A stretch of 64,000 bases of DNA from Henriciella marina (GCF_027213945.1 NZ_JAPWGW010000003.1:1-64000), one strand, 5' to 3'. Positions 41,086 through 50,625 are shown, counted from the first letter of the stretch. The notes: a model not told the origin generated them from the sequence alone. Made by a program: numbers and translations.

Positions 41086-41853
41086 TTAAAGCGTGTTCAC
41101 CGTATGCCCGCCATCGACGACGATAGTCGAACCCGTCATATAGCTACCGGCGTCGGAGGCGAGCAGCAGCAGCGCGCCAGCCAGTTCACCATGCTCACCG
41201 AAGCGCTTCATCGGGATACGCTTGCGCATCTTGTCGCCCGCCTCGCTGTCCAGGAACTCGTCATTGATATTGGTCTTGTAATAACCGGGCGCGATCGCGT
41301 TCACGCGGATGCCATAGCGCGCCCCTTCAAGTGCCATGACACGGGTCATGTGATCGACCGCCGCCTTCGAAGCTGCATAGGCCGAGATGAAATATTGAGG
41401 ACGCAGCGCGGTGATGGAGGCGATGTTGATGATCGATCCAGGCTTGCCCGCCTCGATCAGCGCATTCGACGCCGCCTTCGCAACGCGCCAGACACCGTCA
41501 ACATTGGTGTCCATGACGGCGCGCCACTCTTCCTCGGTGATCTTCGTGTACCAGTTGTCCCGCGAAATACCTGAATTATTGACGATAATGTCGGCCGGGC
41601 CACCAAACTTCTCTTTAACGGTCGCGAAGGCTGATTCGACGTTTGCCGGATCGGTGACGTCCATCGAAACGGCCAACGCCTCGCCGCCTTGCGATTTGAT
41701 TTCAGTCGCAAGTGCTTCAAGTTTCTCTATGCGCCGCGCAGCGAGTACGACTCGCGCCCCTGCTTGCGACAGGGCTCTTGCGAAACTTTCACCCAGGCCA
41801 CCGGACGCACCGGTAACAAGTGCCGTTTTTCCGTTGAGATTAAACAATTCCAT
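41086..41853 (-). CDS. Short-chain dehydrogenase/reductase (FabG-like)
   Basis: The 255-residue protein is a classical SDR: cofactor motif TGASGGLGES (14-23), an NNSG motif in place of the usual NNAG, catalytic serine in NIASITAL, YAASK, and a C-terminal VDGGHTV. An arginine pair after the second strand (AARRIEK) suggests NADPH. Substrates of such enzymes range from 3-oxoacyl esters to steroids and sugars and cannot be read here. It is divergent from the pnt operon across 57 bases, which may mean shared control with an NADPH-making system, but that is inference. Confidence 0.92.
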   Translation of the reverse strand: MELFNLNGKTALVTGASGGLGESFARALSQAGARVVLAARRIEKLEALATEIKSQGGEALAVSMDVTDPANVESAFATVKEKFGGPADIIVNNSGISRDNWYTKITEEEWRAVMDTNVDGVWRVAKAASNALIEAGKPGSIINIASITALRPQYFISAYAASKAAVDHMTRVMALEGARYGIRVNAIAPGYYKTNINDEFLDSEAGDKMRKRIPMKRFGEHGELAGALLLLASDAGSYMTGSTIVVDGGHTVNTL

Positions 41854-41910
41854 GCCTCGCCTTTCGACTAACTATTGCTTTCACGCAAAATTTTTCCGAT
41901 CACTCGCGAC

Positions 41911-43038
41911 ATGAAGCTGACAATTCTGAAAGAAACAAGTCCGGGAGAGACCCGCGTCGCGGCAACTCCGGAATCGGTGAAGAAGCTTGTCGGCCTCGAT
42001 CACACCGTCACCATTGAATCTGGTGCCGGTTTGGCTGCAGGCTTTCATGACAAGGCTTATTCTGACGAAGGTGCAACGGTCGCAAGTTCGGCTAGCGAGG
42101 CGCTGAACGGTGCCGACGTGCTGCTGAAAGTACGCGGCCCCAGCGCAGAGGAAGCGGCAAGCTACCCCGAAGGCCTGACGGTCATCGCACTGATGAACCC
42201 TTACGCGATGGGCGACCTTGCCAGTGCCTTTAACGCCAAGAAGCTCAACACGCTCGCCATGGAGTTCACCCCGCGGATCACGCGCGCCCAGTCCATGGAT
42301 GCGCTTTCGTCCCAGTCGAACCTCGCTGGCTACCGCGCCATGATCGAAGGCGCGACCCTTTATGGTCGCGCGCTTCCGATGATGATGACCGCCGCAGGCA
42401 CGGTTGCGCCGGCCAAAGTCTTCGTCATGGGTGCAGGCGTTGCAGGCCTCCAGGCCATCGCAACCGCGCGCCGTCTCGGCGGTGTCGTGACAGCGACCGA
42501 TGTGCGCCCGGCGGCAAAGGAACAGGTCGCCTCGCTCGGCGCGAAATTCATCGCCGTCGAAAACGATGAGTTCAAGGAAGCCGAGACCGCTGGCGGCTAT
42601 GCCAAGGAAATGTCCGACGACTACAAGCGCCAGCAATCGGAGCTGACCGCGACCCATATCGCCAAGCAGGACATCGTCATCACGACCGCGCTTATCCCCG
42701 GCCGTCCAGCGCCAGAGCTGGTCACCGAAGAGATGGTGAAGTCGATGAAGCCCGGCGCTGTTGTCATCGACATGGCGGTCGCCACGGGCGGCAATTGCAA
42801 GCTTTCCAAGCCTGACGAGGTCGTCGACATCAATGGCGTGAAAGTGGCCGGTTATTCCAACCTGCCAGCACGCCTGCCGGCCGACACATCCTCGCTCTAT
42901 GCCAAGAACCTCCTCGCCTTCCTGCCGCTGATTACAGCCGAAGACGGATCACTCAACCTCGAGACCGATGACGAGATCGTCACGGCCATGATCCTCACCA
43001 AGGGCGGCGAAACTGTGAATGAAAGACTGAAATCATGA
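41911..43038 (+). CDS. pntAA: NAD(P) transhydrogenase alpha subunit, part 1
   Basis: The proton-translocating transhydrogenase couples hydride transfer from NADH to NADP+ with proton flow. This is the NAD(H)-binding domain I as a separate 375-residue soluble polypeptide, starting MKLTILKETSPGETRVA. Family features are the RVAATPESVKKL segment, the Rossmann motif VFVMGAGVAGLQAIATARR, the mobile loop and DIVITTALIPGRPAP. In E. coli domain I is fused to part of the membrane domain, whereas most alphaproteobacteria have the split form seen here. A weak Shine-Dalgarno precedes the ATG. Confidence 0.96.
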   Translation: MKLTILKETSPGETRVAATPESVKKLVGLDHTVTIESGAGLAAGFHDKAYSDEGATVASSASEALNGADVLLKVRGPSAEEAASYPEGLTVIALMNPYAMGDLASAFNAKKLNTLAMEFTPRITRAQSMDALSSQSNLAGYRAMIEGATLYGRALPMMMTAAGTVAPAKVFVMGAGVAGLQAIATARRLGGVVTATDVRPAAKEQVASLGAKFIAVENDEFKEAETAGGYAKEMSDDYKRQQSELTATHIAKQDIVITTALIPGRPAPELVTEEMVKSMKPGAVVIDMAVATGGNCKLSKPDEVVDINGVKVAGYSNLPARLPADTSSLYAKNLLAFLPLITAEDGSLNLETDDEIVTAMILTKGGETVNERLKS

Positions 43039-43070
43039 TGCGGAGACTTACCGCCAAACGGCGCTCGTCC

Positions 43071-43142
43071 TTCGACTTCGCTCAGGATGAGCACCTTTCC
43101 AATGCACCGGCTCAGATCGCGCTCATGCTGAGCGAAGTCGAA
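43071..43142. repeat. REP-like palindromic element between pntAA and pntAB
   Basis: TTCGACTTCGCTCAGGATGAGC (43071-43092; 22 bases) is an inverted copy of 43121-43142 with one mismatch, separated by 28 bases. This sequence family, built around CTTCGACTTCGCTCAGxATGAGC, is a common intergenic palindrome in many proteobacteria. It sits inside an operon, in the 136-base gap before pntAB, so the transcript will carry a long hairpin. Confidence 0.85.
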
Positions 43143-43174
43143 GCACGCGTGCGCTTTCACAAGGAGAGCAATTG

Positions 43175-43546
43175 ATGACCAAATTGATCCCTATCGCTCT
43201 CTCGGCGCTCGCGCTGGCTCTGCCAGCCCACGCGGCCGAGATCACGAACCTCAACCCGACGGTCTTCCTCGCCGCGATCTTCGCGCTGGCCTGCTTCGTC
43301 GGCTATTATGTCGTCTGGTCGGTGACCCCGGCCCTCCACACCCCGCTCATGGCTGTGACCAATGCGATCTCTTCAGTGATCGTGGTCGGTGCCATCGTGG
43401 CGGCGGCCTCTTCTGGCCTGATCAATGGCGGCTGGACCGCCAAGATCCTTGGCGGCGTCGCTGTCGCGCTCGCCAGTGTGAACATTTTCGGTGGCTTCAT
43501 GGTCACCCAGCGGATGCTCGCCATGTACAAGAAGAAGGGGGAATAA
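43175..43546 (+). CDS. pntAB: NAD(P) transhydrogenase alpha subunit, part 2
   Basis: This 123-residue protein supplies the first membrane helices (domain II) of the transhydrogenase. It begins with a hydrophobic, signal-like helix ([21 protein letters not shown]), followed by three helices with [20 protein letters not shown] and the family segment [19 protein letters not shown]. The Shine-Dalgarno AAGGAG supports the ATG, although a TTG precedes it directly. Its TAA is followed immediately by the ATG of pntB. It needs the neighbours on both sides to form the complex. Confidence 0.95.
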   Translation: MTKLIPIALSALALALPAHAAEITNLNPTVFLAAIFALACFVGYYVVWSVTPALHTPLMAVTNAISSVIVVGAIVAAASSGLINGGWTAKILGGVAVALASVNIFGGFMVTQRMLAMYKKKGE

Positions 43547-44965
43547 ATGGAACAGTTCACCAACACCTGGGCCCCGCTTCTCTATCTCGTCGCGGGCATG
43601 CTCTTCATCCTCGCGCTGCGCGGGCTTTCCAGCCCTGCCACGGCGCGCAAAGGCAACCGAAACGGCATTATCGGCATGGGTATCGCCGTTGCCACGACCA
43701 TCGCCCTCCTCTGGCCACAGCTTGATGCTGTCACATGGGGCATCCTGATCGCAGGTGCCGCAGTCGGCGGCGTGATCGGTGCGATCATTGCCCGCCGCAT
43801 CCCGATGACGGCGATGCCGCAGCTGGTTGCCGCCTTCCACTCGCTGGTTGGTATGGCTGCCGTCCTCGTGGCCGCAGCCGCGCTCTATGCGCCAGCTGAA
43901 TTCGGCATCGGCACGGTGGGCAGCATTGCCACTGTCTCGCTGATCGAACTGGCTGTCGGCTCGGCTATCGGCGCGCTGACCTTCACGGGTTCGGTGATCG
44001 CCTTCGCCAAGCTCAACGGCAACATGTCCGGCTCGCCGATCCTGTTGCCAGCCCGTCACCTGCTGAACATCGCCCTCGCCGTCGCCATCGTGACGTTGGT
44101 CGTCGTGCTGATCATGTCCAGCGGCGGCGCAACCTGGGCGTTCTGGACGCTGACCGTTCTCGCCTTCGTGCTCGGCATCACGCTGATCATCCCGATTGGC
44201 GGCGCGGACATGCCGGTCGTCGTCTCCATGCTCAACTCCTATTCGGGTTGGGCTGCGGCGGCGCTGGGCTTCACGCTCGGCAACTTCGCGCTGATCATCA
44301 CCGGCGCGCTGGTTGGCTCGTCAGGTGCGATCCTGTCCTACATCATGTGCAAGGGCATGAACCGCAGCTTCATCTCCGTCATCCTTGGCGGCTTCGGCGC
44401 TGATGATGATGGCGGTGCGTCTGCCGGTGCGCAGGTCGACCGCCCGTTCAAGCAGGGCTCTGCCGACGACGCAGCCTTCATCATGAAGAACGCGTCCAAG
44501 GTCATCATCGTGCCAGGCTACGGCATGGCGGTTGCCCAGGCACAGCATGCGCTGAAGGAAATGGCAGAGCTGCTCAAGGAAGAAGGCGTCGAAGTGAAAT
44601 ACGCCATCCACCCCGTCGCTGGCCGGATGCCGGGCCACATGAACGTGCTGCTCGCTGAAGCACAGGTGCCGTATGACGAAGTGTTCGAACTGGAAGACAT
44701 CAATTCCGAGTTCAACACCTCCGACGTCGCCTTCGTGATCGGTGCGAACGACGTGACCAACCCGGCCGCGAAGACCGACCAGACTTCGCCGATCTACGGC
44801 ATGCCCATCCTCAACGTTGAGGATGCAGGCACGGTCCTCTTCATCAAGCGCTCAATGGGCTCTGGCTATGCCGGTATCCAGAATGAGCTCTTCTTCAAGG
44901 ACAACACGATGATGCTGCTGTCCGACGCCAAGAAGATGGTCGAGAACATCGTCAAAGCCCTCTAG
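43547..44965 (+). CDS. pntB: NAD(P) transhydrogenase beta subunit
   Basis: PntB carries the rest of the proton channel and the NADP(H)-binding domain III. The 472-residue protein has about nine transmembrane helices in the first 270 residues (for example VVVLIMSSGGATWAFW) and then the soluble domain with the GYGMAVAQAQHALKE nucleotide motif, IHPVAGRMPGHMNVLLAEA and the ANDVTNPAA loop. It starts directly at the pntAB stop, so translation is coupled. A rho-independent terminator ends the operon. Confidence 0.97.
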   Translation: MEQFTNTWAPLLYLVAGMLFILALRGLSSPATARKGNRNGIIGMGIAVATTIALLWPQLDAVTWGILIAGAAVGGVIGAIIARRIPMTAMPQLVAAFHSLVGMAAVLVAAAALYAPAEFGIGTVGSIATVSLIELAVGSAIGALTFTGSVIAFAKLNGNMSGSPILLPARHLLNIALAVAIVTLVVVLIMSSGGATWAFWTLTVLAFVLGITLIIPIGGADMPVVVSMLNSYSGWAAAALGFTLGNFALIITGALVGSSGAILSYIMCKGMNRSFISVILGGFGADDDGGASAGAQVDRPFKQGSADDAAFIMKNASKVIIVPGYGMAVAQAQHALKEMAELLKEEGVEVKYAIHPVAGRMPGHMNVLLAEAQVPYDEVFELEDINSEFNTSDVAFVIGANDVTNPAAKTDQTSPIYGMPILNVEDAGTVLFIKRSMGSGYAGIQNELFFKDNTMMLLSDAKKMVENIVKAL

Positions 44966-44989
44966 GGCCGTCCAAAATCACCAAAACAA

Positions 44990-45020
44990 AAGCCCGGCCA
45001 AACTGGCCGGGCTTATTCTT
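44990..45020 (+). terminator. Rho-independent terminator of the pnt operon
   Basis: AAGCCCGGCC (44990-44999) pairs exactly with GGCCGGGCTT (45005-45014) and is followed by ATTCTT. It lies 24 bases past the pntB stop. Confidence 0.92.
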
Positions 45021-45028
45021 CTAAGGGT

Positions 45029-45505
45029 CTAATTCGCGAGGCGATACTCAAAGGGATACTCCAATCTCCTGCCAATCTCTGGGCAAGCTCGACTGCACGA
45101 ACCCGTCACTTTGTATTGCACATGAGATAACGCTTCCCGCGTAGTTTCATTGAACCGCGGGTCATCACACTCGACGCTGATGTCATCCGCGAAACCATCC
45201 TCCCCGACCACGAAAGATGTATCGCATGTTGCCTCGCCAAGTTCGGTCAGTTTCGGATACTCAGGCACAGGCCCATTTTCGATGCCGCAGTCGTGAGTGC
45301 TTTGAATGCAAGCTCGATCTGCGTCCGGAACCGATGGGAGGCTTGATTCATATCCCCAGTCTTCTGGCGAAGCCGGATCTTCAATTATCTCCTCACGCCC
45401 ACTTTCCAGCGAAGAGCGCCTGTTCTCATCGGAACACGCGCAAAGTGTAATGAGCGCCAAGACCGCCAGCAGCTCGGCTCCAATTAAACCACGAAAAGCA
45501 ATCAT
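45029..45505 (-). CDS. Lipoprotein with a TonB-like C-terminal domain
   Basis: The start MIAFRGLIGAELLAVLALI gives 158 residues with a signal ending at a likely lipobox cysteine (TLCAC). After an acidic Ser/Glu-rich linker, residues from about 85 read YPKLTELGEATCDTSFVVGEDGFADDISVECDD..., which follows the strand pattern of TonB C-terminal domains (Y-P, then V-x-F-x-V-x-x-D-G). Four or more cysteines suggest disulfides. True TonB is anchored by a membrane helix, so this is a TonB-domain relative with unknown role in the envelope. An earlier ATG is possible but spoils the signal peptide. Confidence 0.75.
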   Translation of the reverse strand: MIAFRGLIGAELLAVLALITLCACSDENRRSSLESGREEIIEDPASPEDWGYESSLPSVPDADRACIQSTHDCGIENGPVPEYPKLTELGEATCDTSFVVGEDGFADDISVECDDPRFNETTREALSHVQYKVTGSCSRACPEIGRRLEYPFEYRLAN

Positions 45506-45576
45506 TTGTATGTTGTCGTATAAGTACCTGGAAGCGTTCGCTTTCCCATTTCGATAGGGACATCGGCCCCCCAAAG

Positions 45577-45611
45577 AAAGAGCCGCTTTTGAACTGGCTC
45601 TTTCCCCATTC
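45577..45611 (-). terminator. Rho-independent terminator after the DUF885 gene
   Basis: On the minus strand AAAGAGCC (45596-45603) and GGCTCTTT (45577-45584) form an 8-bp stem, followed by CTTTGG. It lies just beyond the stop of the DUF885 gene at 45629. Confidence 0.8.
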
Positions 45612-45628
45612 TCGTTCCTTCGGCAGAC

Positions 45629-47437
45629 CTACTCACCAAACATTGCCCGCGCTTCCTCCTCGCCCATCATGGCCTGACGGACTTGTGGAATGTTCGGGCC
45701 GCCATAGGAGAGGAATTCGTCATGGAATTCCTTCCAGCCTTCGGTGCCCGTCGCGTCCGGATAGTTCACCGCCACCCAGTCATTACGCAGCTTGCGGATC
45801 ATCAGCTTGCCCATCGTGTAGTTAAGATAGGCCGGATCATACGTGCCGCGCGCGGCCTGCTGCAGCGCGTTGCCGCGGTCGATATAGCATTCCTTGCGGA
45901 ACAGCTCGTAGCTGTCATCGACGCTCCAGCCCTGCGTGTGCAGACCAATCGTCGAGAGATAACGGCAATTGCGCAGCAGCGCGTTCGACAGCTGGCCTAT
46001 CTTTGTCTCCGGGTCGCCATCATGCAGGCCTGCATCCAGCATCATTTCTTCGGTATAGTGCGCCCAGCCCTCAGCGAAGGCATAGCCGACAAACATCTGC
46101 CCGAAGACCGAGTCGGAACGGTTTGCGTGCAGGAAATTCAGGAAGTGGCCCGGCCAGACTTCGTGGATCGTCGTGCCGAGCAGGTCCATCTTTCCCGGAA
46201 TGTATTCGGCGCGCGTCGCCTCGTCCCAGCTCGGGTCCGGTGGCGAGATGTAATAGACCGACGGCATGCCTTCTTCGTAAGGTCCCGGAATGGAGATGTA
46301 GGCCGAGTTCTGGCGGCGATAGGGCGGCGATTCCGCGACCAGCGCTTCCTCGGTGCCCGGAATGGAGACGATGTCCTCATCAATCAGGAACTGCTTGAGC
46401 GCAGGCAGCGAGTCGCGCGCTTCTTGCACGGGGCCATTCTCTGGCTTGTTTGCCGCCATCTTGGCCATGCAGTCAGCCATGTTCGCGCCCGGGGCGAACA
46501 CAGCGCAGGCTTCGGCCAGCGCATCCTGATTGGCCTTCAGGTCAACCCGGCCGATAGCCTCCAGCTCCTCAAGCGAGATACCGACGCCTTCGGTCAACGC
46601 GATCATGTTAGCGAATTTCTCCGGCCCGAGGGCATAGCCGTCTTCTGTGCCCGGCTCACTCTCGATATAGTCGGCGACAGAACGCATGGCAGCCGCAGCT
46701 TCTGCGACCACGGCGTCGTACTCAGCGATCAGCGCTTCATCCTGAACCTCTGCGAAAGCGTCCCGCGCGCCGGTCTCATAATGGTCGGCAAGCCCGTTAA
46801 AGCCAGCCGTGCCGAGCTTCACATAGGTCGCCGGCATCGGCAGCTTCAGATTGGCTTTCGCCTGTGCGGCCGCCTCAGGAACGTTCTTCGCGTATTCAAT
46901 AAACGCTTTCATGCGCGTTTCCGGGTCGGCATAGGGCCGTGCCACATAGACGCTCGGGCCAAGCGGGCCGAGATAGAAGCTCGGGTTCAGATGCGGCTGA
47001 TCGGCTTCGGTCAGCCAGAATAGTTCGCCCTTCATCGTGTTGATCAGATACTGGCGCTCGAACGCGTCGGCTTCACTCAGACTGCCTTCGTCCATCTCTT
47101 GCGCCAGCTCAATGGCGAACTGGCGAAACAGGATCTGCGCTTCGAGGCCCGCATCACTCCAGTCAGGCAGCTGGCCATCAAATTCGTGGCGCCCTTGGCT
47201 GACAGCGAAAGTCGGGTTGAGCTCGAAATACCCTTCAAGGAAGCTCTCCATATAGCGGTCCCATGAGAGCCCCTCGGCGTCCAGCTCCGCAAAATCACTC
47301 ACGCTCCTGAGGATATCTCCCTCGCCAGAAACAGAGGCACTGGCCGTCTCACCCGCCGCACCGGCTTCAGGCGTCGCGCAGCCAGCAAGAACAAGCGTCA
47401 ACGCAGACGCAGCGAACATCAGGGGCTTCAGTGTCAT
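45629..47437 (-). CDS. DUF885-family secreted metallopeptidase-like lipoprotein
   Basis: The start MTLKPLMFAASALTLVLAGC has a good Shine-Dalgarno (GAGGAGA) and gives 602 residues with a lipobox (VLAGC). The bulk matches DUF885 proteins, whose conserved TIHEVWPGHFLNF is an HExxxGH-type zinc motif; a further GYAFAEGWAHYTEEM segment supplies the probable third ligand. Members are predicted peptidases with few characterised examples. It would act on peptides in the periplasm or at the outer membrane. Neighbouring M14 and acidic-protein genes lie on the same strand but are separated by a terminator. Confidence 0.9.
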   Translation of the reverse strand: MTLKPLMFAASALTLVLAGCATPEAGAAGETASASVSGEGDILRSVSDFAELDAEGLSWDRYMESFLEGYFELNPTFAVSQGRHEFDGQLPDWSDAGLEAQILFRQFAIELAQEMDEGSLSEADAFERQYLINTMKGELFWLTEADQPHLNPSFYLGPLGPSVYVARPYADPETRMKAFIEYAKNVPEAAAQAKANLKLPMPATYVKLGTAGFNGLADHYETGARDAFAEVQDEALIAEYDAVVAEAAAAMRSVADYIESEPGTEDGYALGPEKFANMIALTEGVGISLEELEAIGRVDLKANQDALAEACAVFAPGANMADCMAKMAANKPENGPVQEARDSLPALKQFLIDEDIVSIPGTEEALVAESPPYRRQNSAYISIPGPYEEGMPSVYYISPPDPSWDEATRAEYIPGKMDLLGTTIHEVWPGHFLNFLHANRSDSVFGQMFVGYAFAEGWAHYTEEMMLDAGLHDGDPETKIGQLSNALLRNCRYLSTIGLHTQGWSVDDSYELFRKECYIDRGNALQQAARGTYDPAYLNYTMGKLMIRKLRNDWVAVNYPDATGTEGWKEFHDEFLSYGGPNIPQVRQAMMGEEEARAMFGE

Positions 47438-47532
47438 GGGGGTCTCCTCAATAGGCAGGACCGCCAGTGCGGCGGCCATTCGTCAGTTCGGATTGCGCGG
47501 ACATCACCACGTCTTCGCCCGTACCGCAAACA

Positions 47533-47564
47533 CGAAAAAGCCCGGCACGCTGGCCGGGCTTTCT
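47533..47564 (-). terminator. Rho-independent terminator after the acidic small protein gene
   Basis: On the minus strand AAAGCCCGGC (47553-47562) pairs with GCCGGGCTTT (47537-47546), with a T-run at 47535-47539. It starts 13 bases past the stop at 47575. Confidence 0.92.
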
Positions 47565-47574
47565 CAATTCTTTT

Positions 47575-47907
47575 CTAGCGCTTGGGGTCCTCCACATCCG
47601 GGTCGACCACTGAATAAGCATCTTCCAGCAGGTGCCCGTCCGGCTTTTTCTTCAGCGCCGAATGGCCTTCAATCGTCTCGCTTGATGCATCGTCATGGTC
47701 ATCATTCGGCACATTCGGAAGGCGTTCATCTTCCATGTCGACGACCAGGTCAGTTTCATGGTCCTGCTGGTCGGCTATAGGTGAGCCTTCCTTATAACCG
47801 GCACCTGCCGTGGACTGATCCTCTACATCTTCGCCCTTGCGAAAGCCCTCGCCATAGCCGCGCTGACGTTCAACTTCTTCAACTCTCTGATGGTCGCGCT
47901 CACTCAT
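47575..47907 (-). CDS. Small acidic, probably disordered protein
   Basis: The start MSERDHQRVEEVERQRGYG has the Shine-Dalgarno AAGGAGA and gives 110 residues. The protein is very hydrophilic, rich in Asp, Glu, Gly and Pro, with no hydrophobic core, signal or cysteine, for example QDHETDLVVDMEDERLPNVP. Such proteins are often stress- or desiccation-related, but no family is recognised and no function is proposed. It follows the M14 gene by 63 bases on the same strand and is closed by a terminator. Confidence 0.8.
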   Translation of the reverse strand: MSERDHQRVEEVERQRGYGEGFRKGEDVEDQSTAGAGYKEGSPIADQQDHETDLVVDMEDERLPNVPNDDHDDASSETIEGHSALKKKPDGHLLEDAYSVVDPDVEDPKR

Positions 47908-47970
47908 CGCGGGTCTCCTTCGTGATTGTTCACTGAAGGAACGGTCAAGCCGTGAGCGCGGTTCCAATTC

Positions 47971-50625
47971 CTACCGCGTATGCGCAGGCCCGAAGAGCAC
48001 AGCATTCACCAGAAGCAGGTTCAGTCCGTCGAGATAGGCCCGCGTCACCGGGCTCTGCGTGAAGGCGATTACCATTCCAGAGCCCTGCTGCTCTGCCATC
48101 AGATATGGCTTGTAGGCGAGCTGCGCCCTGTTCTCTTCCCAGAGATAGCCGCTGGCCACCAGCTCATCGGCCGCCGCATAACGGAACACATTTGCACCAT
48201 CCGCATCATTCAATGGCCGATAGATGGTTGAGCCCTGATAGAGCGCCACCGCCTCCTCATAGCCAGATGAGAGCCAGTGATCGGTATCGGCGATAACATT
48301 CGCCAGCACACCCGGCACGCTGTCAGGACGCGCCTTTTGGTTCGCCGTGACGGCGTCATAGTCCGCATCGCTTTCGATCAGCAGGCCAGAAGCAGGCGTC
48401 TCCTCATCATCGCTGCGCTTTGCTTCCTCAGCGAGATAGGCCGTCTCAGCGCGCGCAGACAGCAGCTTGTCATCACCGCTGGTCAGCGCCCCTAGCGCAC
48501 CCTCGAACCCGATCAGAACGCCGCCATTACGGGTAAAGGTGGCGATGGCCGACTTTCCAGCCGAACCAAGCTCACCTTCAAAACCCCGCCCCGCATCTGG
48601 CAGGATCAGCACGTCATAGCGGCCAAGATTGGCGCGGGGCAGCGTTCCCACACGGATCGGTGCGACCGGAATACCGAGCTCGCGCTCCAGCACATAGCGC
48701 GCCGCGCCAGCATCCGTCGCGCTCGTCCCTTCACCCCAGGCCATGGCGACTTTCGGCATGGTCAGGGCGACGAACTTGTCGCTGCCATAGTTCGGGCCGT
48801 CTTCGACCCAGCTCGACTGCAGCGCCACATATTCGGCGCCAATCGCCGTCGCGAGCCCGTTCAGCGTGGTCGCGAGACTGCTCTCATTGGCCGCCAGCGA
48901 AAAAACCACGGAGCCACGCGGATATTCGCGGCCATTGACCGTGAACGCCTCGGTTGTCGCCCGCCCCGTCAGGCCTGCATCCAGCGCACCGAGCACCAGC
49001 TTTGCCTGCCCCGCATCGCTCCACGGCACGACATAGCCATAGGCCGCACTGGACGCCGTCAGCGCCGTGACCGGATCGTCAGCGCCAACCATGCTCGCAT
49101 TGGAGACGTTCACCTGCCCGCATGTCCGGCTCGTCACACCTTCCATCAGCGGCATGGACCAGGCGGTCACATCATAAAGCTCATGATTGAGGCCCCGGTC
49201 GCGGCGCGATTCCTGCTCGTCGACAAAGTCTTCAGGCAGGCTTGTATCTTCGCTCAGCAGCGTCGTGATCCGCTTGCCGGATGGCTGTGCGCGATCAACG
49301 ACCAGCGCGCCATCGGAATAGCGTACGCCGCAGGCCTGTGCCCCCGCGGGCAGGCGCTGGACAGTGATGTCCTGCGCGGCCAGCTTGCGCCCAAGCTGCT
49401 CTGCCTGCCAGCGGCGGTCGGACAGATCGAACACGAAGTACCGGTCGCTCGCCCCGCGCGCTTCAGAGGCTGCTTCACGCCGGTAAGAAGCGAAATCATT
49501 CAGGAACAGCGACTGGTTGTTGGCCACGACTTCAGCCGTCGACAGCGTCGCAACGAAATGCTGCTCGACGCCCTGCTTGTAGGTCAACACATCGCCGGTC
49601 GACCGCTCATAGGAGAGCCCGCGCGCCGAGCCTTGCTCATAAGTCATCGCAATCGCACCGCCGAGCGTTGGCCACATGTCGCCATAGCCCGGATAGAAGG
49701 CGTCGAAGACCTCACGGGTGAAATAGTCATAGCCCCGCTCATCGAACCAGCGAGCATGATTGCGCCCGATCAGGACCTGCTTTTCCTTCTGGGCCTCAGT
49801 AATGTTCGGATTGAACGGGTCTGCGGCCGGCGCGAAGAAATATGTCTCATCGCCGCCCATTTCATGCGCATCGACGACGACCACCGGATGCCATTCCAGC
49901 ATGCTCGCCACCCGGCCACGGGTCTCGGGCTGGGAGAGCGTGAACCAGTCGCGGTTCATGTCGAAGAGATAGTGATTGAAGCGCCCGCCGGGCCAGGGCT
50001 CATCATGTTCGGCCGTATAGCGGTCGGCAAAAGGCTCGATCCCGCGCGCCGCCTCGAACGCATTCGTGAAGCGCGCGCGCCCGTCTGGGTTCTGCATCGG
50101 GTCAATCACGACGACCGTATTCGACAGGATCGTATCGACCGTCTGGTCGCCCTCAGCCGCAAGCAGGTGATAGGCGAGCGCAAGGCCCGCATCCGTGCTC
50201 GAAATCTCGTTGCCGTGCACGCCGTATGACAGCCAGACCACCGCAGGTGTCTCATTGATCAGAGAGCTGCGCTCGCCGGTCGACAGCTCACCAGAAGCAA
50301 GCCGGGCCATGTTCGACTTGATCTCATCAAGGCGCGCCATGTTCTGCGCCGATGAAATCACACCATAGACCAACTCACGGCCTTCCCAGCTTTCCGCATA
50401 GCGGGTGACCTTCATCCGCTCAGGCGCCGCTTCAGCCAGCGCGTCCATATAGTCCAGCGCTTCGGTCACCGTGGAAATCTCGTCGCCCGGCGCATGACCC
50501 GCGACCTCTTCCAGCGTCGGAATGGCAGGATCCGTCTGCACGTTGAGGAAAGACTGCGCCGCGACCGGCATCGCAATCCAGGCTGCAGCAGACAGCAGCG
50601 CGGAGGCTCCAAGAACTCGACCCAT
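47971..50625 (-). CDS. Secreted M14-family zinc carboxypeptidase-like protein
   Basis: The start MGRVLGASALLSAAAWIAM gives 884 residues with a signal peptide ending near VAAQS. The M14 domain (about 45-400) has zinc ligands H137 and E140 in GVHGNE and H254 in VDAHEMGGDE, the substrate-binding NPDGRARFTN, and FNHYLFDMNRDW. The C-terminal half contains a class I glutamine amidotransferase-like Rossmann segment (YDVLILPDAGRGFEGEL, GGVLIGFEGA), an arrangement seen in large M14 peptidases of proteobacteria. The likely role is extracellular peptide use; the substrate is unknown. Confidence 0.92.
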   Translation of the reverse strand: MGRVLGASALLSAAAWIAMPVAAQSFLNVQTDPAIPTLEEVAGHAPGDEISTVTEALDYMDALAEAAPERMKVTRYAESWEGRELVYGVISSAQNMARLDEIKSNMARLASGELSTGERSSLINETPAVVWLSYGVHGNEISSTDAGLALAYHLLAAEGDQTVDTILSNTVVVIDPMQNPDGRARFTNAFEAARGIEPFADRYTAEHDEPWPGGRFNHYLFDMNRDWFTLSQPETRGRVASMLEWHPVVVVDAHEMGGDETYFFAPAADPFNPNITEAQKEKQVLIGRNHARWFDERGYDYFTREVFDAFYPGYGDMWPTLGGAIAMTYEQGSARGLSYERSTGDVLTYKQGVEQHFVATLSTAEVVANNQSLFLNDFASYRREAASEARGASDRYFVFDLSDRRWQAEQLGRKLAAQDITVQRLPAGAQACGVRYSDGALVVDRAQPSGKRITTLLSEDTSLPEDFVDEQESRRDRGLNHELYDVTAWSMPLMEGVTSRTCGQVNVSNASMVGADDPVTALTASSAAYGYVVPWSDAGQAKLVLGALDAGLTGRATTEAFTVNGREYPRGSVVFSLAANESSLATTLNGLATAIGAEYVALQSSWVEDGPNYGSDKFVALTMPKVAMAWGEGTSATDAGAARYVLERELGIPVAPIRVGTLPRANLGRYDVLILPDAGRGFEGELGSAGKSAIATFTRNGGVLIGFEGALGALTSGDDKLLSARAETAYLAEEAKRSDDEETPASGLLIESDADYDAVTANQKARPDSVPGVLANVIADTDHWLSSGYEEAVALYQGSTIYRPLNDADGANVFRYAAADELVASGYLWEENRAQLAYKPYLMAEQQGSGMVIAFTQSPVTRAYLDGLNLLLVNAVLFGPAHTR

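Noticed and set aside
45683-47023. 446-codon open frame antisense to the DUF885 gene
   Set aside because: Fully covered by a protein with a lipoprotein signal and zinc motif; the antisense translation is Arg/His-rich without structure.
49183-50229. 348-codon open frame antisense to the M14 peptidase gene
   Set aside because: Covered by the catalytic M14 domain on the other strand; no family pattern in the antisense product.
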